DNA from: Bacteriovorax sp. MedPE-SWde | GTDB lineage: Bacteria; Bdellovibrionota; Bacteriovoracia; Bacteriovoracales; Bacteriovoracaceae | Assembly (NCBI GenBank): GCA_001874305.1 | Contig: MPCU01000010.1 | Location: 62,001 to 126,000, forward strand | Length of the DNA: 64,000 bases | Direction of reading: 5' to 3' | Part shown: positions 59,855-64,000 of the stretch, piece by piece | Layout: each line of letters begins with the position of its first letter | How positions within the stretch are numbered: the first letter of the stretch is position 1 | Notes under the pieces: model-generated | What the model was told of the DNA's origin: nothing | What the model saw: the letters and a program-made list of their open reading frames with translations, nothing else | Databases searched by the model: none | Program-made: the position numbers and the translations under genes

Positions 59855-60622
59855 ATGAAATTATTAGCAATGATAGCACTAATCGGGATAGTAGCATCTA
59901 CTCAAGCTGCAAGTACTGCGACCTCTAAAAGTGAGTTTTGCCAAAATAATAAGCGTCAATTTCATCACCGTAACCTTTTGCTCGAAATGGAGAGTCGTAT
60001 CGCCTTTAGAAATCAGGGGGGATTCTTTGGAGGTGGGACTTGCTGGTGGCACAGTCGTTTTACGAGGAACGCGGCATATCTCACAATTTTTAGGCCAGAG
60101 TTAGAAAGACCATCTAAAGAAGATACCTATAAAATTATACATAAAATAAGACTCGGTAAAGAAGTTGTAACCGTTCCTGGGTATACAGATCTTTTTGAAT
60201 TTACTTACGCGAATGAAGAGCTTGTTCAAAAGCAGTTAAATGCCTGGCAAAGACATGACAGTTTGGTAAATATGGGCTGGCTCCAAGGTCTCATAGGTGG
60301 GACAAAGAATTCACCAAAGAAGTTTAAAAAGAAAATGGACAAGCTATATAAGAAGGTTGTTGGCGGAGATATTGTATATCAGGTTCTTCAACTTAAGGGT
60401 GTTCTCGCCCACGCTTGGCTTGTTGTTGATATGGAAAAAACTGAGAAAGGTTATGACCTCGCTGTTGTTGATAGTAACTATCCAATGTCTACAAATCTCT
60501 ATCAGTTTGAAGAAGGTATGGAGAGTTTTGATTACGATGGTTGGGGAAGCTTTATTCCATATACATATAAGAAGTCTGAGCTAAAGCGTATTAAAAGAAT
60601 TGGTACAAAGTTCTGTAAGTAA
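59855..60622 (+). CDS. Exported papain-fold-like protein (C39/transglutaminase-like triad)
   Basis: 255 residues with a signal peptide (about 1-19). GGGTCWWHSRFTRNA (Cys63), HAWLVVDM (His186) and AVVDSNYP (Asp206/Asn208) occur in the Cys-His-Asp order and spacing of papain-fold peptidases. The Gly-rich run before CWW and the HA(W) step resemble C39 or transglutaminase-like members. No family assigned. The ATG at 59855 has GGGGGA upstream. Confidence 0.55.
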   Translation: MKLLAMIALIGIVASTQAASTATSKSEFCQNNKRQFHHRNLLLEMESRIAFRNQGGFFGGGTCWWHSRFTRNAAYLTIFRPELERPSKEDTYKIIHKIRLGKEVVTVPGYTDLFEFTYANEELVQKQLNAWQRHDSLVNMGWLQGLIGGTKNSPKKFKKKMDKLYKKVVGGDIVYQVLQLKGVLAHAWLVVDMEKTEKGYDLAVVDSNYPMSTNLYQFEEGMESFDYDGWGSFIPYTYKKSELKRIKRIGTKFCK

Positions 60623-60628
60623 TATCGA

Positions 60629-61195
60629 TTAAATTGTGATCTTGAATTTATTAAAAATTCGAGATCGCTCTTCTTCACTGAACTGGTTACCATCTAGGGA
60701 CATGTGGATAAGAGAGTCTAGTTCCTCAACTTCCCAAGGTAGAGTTGTAAATTTGTTACTATCTAAGTTCAGTCTTTTTAATTTTTTCAGTTCACTAAAA
60801 AAATCAGGTAAATCAAATAACTCATTCCCATGTAAGTCAAGAACCTCAAGAGAGCCTGAAAGGCCTCTCCAGTTAGGAACTTTTTCAAGTTTAAGTTTGG
60901 CCAGTTGAAGTGTTTTCAGCTTTGGAAAGTACGCCTGATCTGTGAATTCTATTTCTGTTGAGTTTTTTATTTTTAGTAGCTCTATCTTTTCTAATTTATA
61001 GAAGCTTTGTGGCAGCTGTTTAAGTAGTGGGCAATGAAGCTCTAGCACTAAGAGATTTGTGAGTTCATTAAATCTATCTGGAATTTCTTCTAAGCTAGGG
61101 GAGATTATCTCTAACCTGGAACAGTCTGATGTAATAAGAGAATCCCAGTTAAAGTCTCTCTTACCTTTTCGTAATTTAATAGTAGTGCTCGACAT
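60629..61195 (-). CDS. Leucine-rich-repeat protein
   Basis: 188 residues, no signal peptide. About six repeats of the bacterial LRR type LxxLxLxxNxLxxLPxxx: LKTLQLAKLKLEKVPNW, LEVLDLHGNELFDLPDF, LKRLNLDSNKFTTLP. It forms a curved protein-binding surface in the cytoplasm. No catalytic domain attached. No clear ribosome site. Six bases from the convergent papain-like gene. Confidence 0.82.
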   Translation of the reverse strand: MSSTTIKLRKGKRDFNWDSLITSDCSRLEIISPSLEEIPDRFNELTNLLVLELHCPLLKQLPQSFYKLEKIELLKIKNSTEIEFTDQAYFPKLKTLQLAKLKLEKVPNWRGLSGSLEVLDLHGNELFDLPDFFSELKKLKRLNLDSNKFTTLPWEVEELDSLIHMSLDGNQFSEEERSRIFNKFKITI

Positions 61196-61242
61196 ATATA
61201 AATTATATGTCGATCTTAAGTTTTGTGAAATGGGGTATTAAA

Positions 61243-61584
61243 TTATAAGTACTGAACGAACTTATTATTCTGATCAACTAATATTTGCTTCGCTTCCACA
61301 GGAGTGTCGGAGAACTTAAATCCAATGATGATGACTTCGTGACCTTTTTCTACTAAGTGAGCAGCAGCACCATTAATACATATCTCTCCTGAGCCTCTTT
61401 CACCTTTAATAACGTATGTCTCAATTCGAGCTCCGTTAGTGTTAGAAACTATGAGAACTTTTTGACCTGGCCATAGATCAACTGTTTCGAGAAGGTCTTC
61501 ATCGATTGTAACTGAGCCTATATATCCAAGGTCAGCTTGTGTGACGATGGCCTTGTGAATTTTTGATTGTAGAAGTTCTCTCAT
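61243..61584 (-). CDS. panD: Aspartate 1-decarboxylase precursor
   Basis: 113 residues. It makes beta-alanine for pantothenate and coenzyme A. The self-cleavage site YIGSVTID places Gly23-Ser24 at the pyruvoyl-forming bond; Lys8, [15 protein letters not shown] and VIII/IGF strands are all as in the family. No Shine-Dalgarno: the -10 box is nine bases before the ATG, leaving a leader of about three bases. Its promoter is interlocked with the serB terminator. Confidence 0.95.
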   Translation of the reverse strand: MRELLQSKIHKAIVTQADLGYIGSVTIDEDLLETVDLWPGQKVLIVSNTNGARIETYVIKGERGSGEICINGAAAHLVEKGHEVIIIGFKFSDTPVEAKQILVDQNNKFVQYL

Positions 61585-61593
61585 ATGTGAGCG

Positions 61594-61622
61594 AATATAA
61601 TAAAAAAGACCCTCATTATCAA
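61594..61622 (-). promoter_or_regulatory. panD promoter
   Basis: On the minus strand: TTGATA (61622-61617), 17 bases, TATATT (61599-61594). The -35 box is in the loop of the serB terminator, and its T-run is in the spacer. Confidence 0.6.
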
Positions 61623-61636
61623 TTGTTTTGAGGGTC
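61602..61636 (-). terminator. serB intrinsic terminator
   Basis: GACCCTCA (61636-61629) pairs with TGAGGGTC (61615-61608), followed by six T on the minus strand. Confidence 0.85.
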
Positions 61637-61660
61637 TATGTAAAAATAATTTTATAGATA

Positions 61661-62860
61661 TTAACTATTTACAGGTCCAGGGATACCAAGAAAGTATAAA
61701 ATTGATGTCATTGGTCCGTGAGACATATGGTTTTGTGCTTTGCGTTTAACAATGTCTTTAGCGTGAAAGGCTATTCCAAGTCCAGCTTGAGAGAGCATTG
61801 GAAGATCATTTGCGCCATCGCCAATTGCTACAACTTGCTCAATTGAGATATTTTCCTGTTGAGCTATAAGATTAACAAGAATAGCTTTTTGTTCAGCGTT
61901 TACAATTGTACCGACGACTTTTCCTGTTAGCTGGCCGTCTTGGATTTCTAACTCATTTGCAAAAGCGTAATCTAGGCCTAACCTATCCTTTAGCGCATTA
62001 GCAAAGTAAGTAAACCCTCCAGAGATAACAGCTACTTTATATCCGAGTTTTTTTACAGTTTTTAAAAAATCTTCAAGTCCTGGAGTAAGAGGAAGATTCT
62101 CTAGAATATCTTGCATTTTACTAGAGTCAAGCCCCTTGAGCATGCCAACACGTTCGATGAGCGATTCATTAAAATCTAGTTCACCATTCATCGCGCGCTC
62201 AGTGATCGCCTTAATTTTTTCACCTACGCCATGTGCTTCGGCCAGTTCATCGATGACTTCCGTTTGAATTAAAGTTGAGTCCATATCGAATACAATAAGT
62301 CTCTTAGATCTTCTAAAAACATTGTCTTTTAAGAATGCAACATCAACTTTGTGAATATTTGATACCCCAAGAAGCTCTTCCTTAAGAAGATCTTGGTTAA
62401 GGGATTTTGGAACTGTTGTTAGTATTTCAAGAGAGCTGAATTCTCTAGGCGAAACCTTATCGATTCTATTAATGTTAACATTGTGATTCGCTAGAGTAGA
62501 AGAAATGTCATAGACAAAAGAGCTTGAAATTGATTCAGGAGCTACACAGTTGAGTATAAACTTATCGACCTCTAATGAGTCATCAAAGCTCTCATCATCA
62601 ACGATTTTATAGTCAAGGCTCATTCCCATTTTATATGCTTCAAAGAGAAGATCTTTGATAACATGGGAGTTTACATTTTCATCATCGCCGATTTCTATTA
62701 CAAAACTTAGAGAGAGCAACCCGTGAGTTACGGACTGTCCAATATCTTTGATTGTTGTTTTATCCTGACTAACTATCTTCATGAGACGGCTAGTAATACC
62801 CGGGTGATCGGGACCTGAAATGGTAATTAAGACGTTCTTTCCTTGAAAATCGTCAGGCAT
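61661..62860 (-). CDS. serB: Phosphoserine phosphatase with N-terminal ACT domains
   Basis: 399 residues. Residues 1-180 hold two ACT-type regulatory domains (LITISGPDHPGITSRLMKIV is typical). The HAD phosphatase starts at VFDMDSTL, with nucleophile Asp192 and Asp194, then the ISGGFTYF and GDGANDLPML motifs. Last step of serine synthesis. ACT domains suggest feedback by an amino acid. AAAGGAAG precedes the ATG; pgsA ends 13 bases upstream on the same strand, so they form an operon. Confidence 0.94.
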   Translation of the reverse strand: MPDDFQGKNVLITISGPDHPGITSRLMKIVSQDKTTIKDIGQSVTHGLLSLSFVIEIGDDENVNSHVIKDLLFEAYKMGMSLDYKIVDDESFDDSLEVDKFILNCVAPESISSSFVYDISSTLANHNVNINRIDKVSPREFSSLEILTTVPKSLNQDLLKEELLGVSNIHKVDVAFLKDNVFRRSKRLIVFDMDSTLIQTEVIDELAEAHGVGEKIKAITERAMNGELDFNESLIERVGMLKGLDSSKMQDILENLPLTPGLEDFLKTVKKLGYKVAVISGGFTYFANALKDRLGLDYAFANELEIQDGQLTGKVVGTIVNAEQKAILVNLIAQQENISIEQVVAIGDGANDLPMLSQAGLGIAFHAKDIVKRKAQNHMSHGPMTSILYFLGIPGPVNS

Positions 62861-62873
62861 TGGCTTCCTTTGG

Positions 62874-63530
62874 TTAGGCCTTTTTTTCGGCCGTCTTTGC
62901 TAGTTTCTTTTCTTTGCGAACAGCTTTTACTTTTGAGTAGAGGCCATAAGTATAGAGGCCCGCAGAGTATACGCTGAAAAAGAAAGCAAGATATATAAAA
63001 ATTGATCCTAATAGTGGATATGGAATTCCCCAAGGTTTGTCCCAGGCCATAAGCATTGGGATAGCAATCATTTGAAATGCAGTCTTCCATTTTCCTAATT
63101 GATTTACAGGAACTTTTATTCCACGTTCTGAGGCCAAGAGTCTTAGCGCTGTCATATACATTTCTCTAAGCACAAGAGCTACAACAATGAGAACAGGGAT
63201 TCTTCCAAGCTCTTGAAGGAGTATAAGTGATGATACAACGAGGAATTTGTCAGCAATTGGGTCTAGGAATGAACCGAATACAGTTACTATCCCTCGTTTT
63301 CTTGCAATGTATCCATCAAAGAAGTCTGTTATTGAAGCAACAACGAATGTCCAGCCTGCAATATAGCCTAGAGTTTTAACAGGAAGTCCTACAAAGTCAT
63401 TTTGAAACTTAATGAAGAAGAGTGACATGAGAATGACTGGAATTAGAAGTACTCTGAAAAAAGTTAACCTATTTGGTAGGTTATCGATTTCCCATTCATC
63501 TTTTGTTGTATCAACTTGATCATTATTCAT
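62874..63530 (-). CDS. pgsA: CDP-diacylglycerol-glycerol-3-phosphate 3-phosphatidyltransferase
   Basis: 218 residues with about four membrane segments. The CDP-alcohol phosphotransferase motif DFFDGYIARKRG...GSFLDPIADK is complete (DxxDGxxAR-x8-GxxxDxxxD). It makes phosphatidylglycerol-phosphate, the precursor of phosphatidylglycerol. NLPNRLTFFRVLLIP at the start is typical of PgsA. AGGAAG precedes the ATG. Lys-rich C-terminal tail. Confidence 0.94.
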   Translation of the reverse strand: MNNDQVDTTKDEWEIDNLPNRLTFFRVLLIPVILMSLFFIKFQNDFVGLPVKTLGYIAGWTFVVASITDFFDGYIARKRGIVTVFGSFLDPIADKFLVVSSLILLQELGRIPVLIVVALVLREMYMTALRLLASERGIKVPVNQLGKWKTAFQMIAIPMLMAWDKPWGIPYPLLGSIFIYLAFFFSVYSAGLYTYGLYSKVKAVRKEKKLAKTAEKKA

Positions 63531-63582
63531 TATTTCTTCCTGTAAAAGGCATTTTTAATAAGCTTAACATAGTGTTTTTTTA

Positions 63583-63601
63583 CAAGTCTAGTTAAGACTT
63601 G
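63583..63601. promoter_or_regulatory. Inverted repeat between pgsA and the PilZ gene
   Basis: CAAGTCT-AGTTA-AGACTTG. It lies between divergent genes, so it cannot be a terminator for either; an operator is more likely. Confidence 0.4.
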
Positions 63602-63678
63602 CATCAATTTCCCCGTACCAGAAAATAATGGGGTGGGTTAAAATATATAGGTATTATTTTTAAAAAAAAGGGCAAGAT

Positions 63679-64000
63679 ATGGAGAGACACCTCAATCTTA
63701 TTAAAACTGGTCACCAAGAAGTAGAGAAAAGAGTTTTTCCAAGGTTTCCATTTAGTTATCTCGTTTTCAGAGAAGACGGCGATGGTGGAAAGAGTTTTGA
63801 GGTAAAAGATATCTCATTTACTGGTATGCAAGTTTGTTTAAAAGATGGTGAATCCAATTATAAAGAAGGTGATACACTTACTGGAGAAATTCACTGGTAT
63901 GCACAGAAAGTTACTATTAAAGGTACAGTTAAGAGAGCAGCGAAGTCTAATCTTGGAATTGAGTTTGATGGTGGTGAAGTTATTGAGTCAAAAATTAAAG
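63679..64000 (+). CDS. PilZ-domain (c-di-GMP-binding) protein, 3' end outside window
   Basis: The first 107 residues are visible. EKRVFPRFPF supplies the RxxxR c-di-GMP motif, and DISFTGMQV the DxSxxG motif; strands IKGTVKRAAKSNLGIEFDGG complete the barrel. PilZ proteins pass c-di-GMP signals to motility or secretion machines. Start chosen at the ATG after AAAGGGC. The frame is open to the end of the window. Confidence 0.85.
   Translation, partial: MERHLNLIKTGHQEVEKRVFPRFPFSYLVFREDGDGGKSFEVKDISFTGMQVCLKDGESNYKEGDTLTGEIHWYAQKVTIKGTVKRAAKSNLGIEFDGGEVIESKIK

Noticed and set aside
1-64000. CRISPR arrays, tRNA or rRNA genes, insertion sequences, phage genes, origin of replication
   Set aside because: Looked for in all gaps; no regularly spaced repeats, cloverleaf-like folds, transposase or integrase frames, or DnaA-box clusters were seen.

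Overview
The window is AT-rich bacterial chromosome with tightly packed genes on both strands. Very many products are exported: signal peptides, lipoboxes, outer-membrane barrels ending in Phe, and secreted peptidase-like proteins. There are also several CheX-type and stand-alone receiver proteins, PilZ, an ankyrin protein and a leucine-rich-repeat protein. This mix, the base composition and the housekeeping proteins (UvrA, HemB, PanD, SerB, PgsA, ClpB) suggest a marine Bdellovibrionota of the Bacteriovorax/Halobacteriovorax type. That is inference and was not tested by any search. I see no rRNA, tRNA, CRISPR array, insertion sequence or prophage.

Layout. 1-5.3 kb: end of a surface protein with an FGE-sulfatase-like domain, an orphan ParA, a family-3 solute-binding-like protein and small exported proteins. 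5.4-6.8 kb: a Spy/CpxP-like protein, ECF sigma factor and anti-sigma-like operon behind its own ECF-type promoter. 6.9-14.5 kb: exported proteins, an aldehyde dehydrogenase, a secreted metzincin-like protein and a second solute-binding-like protein. 14.6-17.4 kb: ankyrin protein followed by a STAS-CheX fusion. 17.4-22.1 kb (minus): MFS transporter, papain-like protease and small exported proteins. 22.2-25 kb: TetR regulator diverging from a metallo-beta-lactamase-fold lipoprotein and an SDR, with two matching palindromic operators between them. 25-30.5 kb: uvrA, a methyltransferase, a small membrane ORF with no usual start codon and a dihaem peroxidase. 30.7-35.9 kb: signalling island (histidine kinase, degenerate receiver-TPR protein, CheY, CheX-like, PstS-like protein, porin). 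36-38.2 kb: OmpR-type two-component pair. 38.2-46.5 kb: regulator, vWA protein, DoxX, yjdM, sufE-hemB, a [2Fe-2S] thioredoxin-like ferredoxin, a conserved 469-residue protein of unclear function and a receiver. 46.5-52 kb: MscS channel, clpB with a sigma-32-like promoter, then cNMP-binding, CBS and DUF6868-like proteins. 52-59.8 kb: third solute-binding-like protein, a desaturase-like enzyme, TetR, an exported protein, a GT-C-like/radical SAM pair and an HddC-like nucleotidyltransferase. 59.8-64 kb: exported papain-like protein, LRR protein, panD, serB, pgsA and the start of a PilZ protein.

The most distinctive signals lie in the non-coding DNA. (1) Several SD-less genes have a TATAAT-like -10 box 5-6 bases before the ATG, which predicts leaderless mRNAs. 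(2) A hairpin just after clpB hides the Shine-Dalgarno of the next gene by CUUU/AGGAG pairing, like a fourU RNA thermometer. (3) The panD promoter is built into the serB terminator. (4) A 22-bp stem has all four wobble pairs compatible with one strand only. (5) Two copies of GTAnACGnnnnCGTnTAC sit between the TetR gene and its divergent neighbour. (6) An OmpR-type region has three half-sites at an exact 10-bp period.

Start codons were moved from the longest reading frame to the codon with the best Shine-Dalgarno and signal peptide where these disagreed; each case is noted. Functions come from motifs read by eye.
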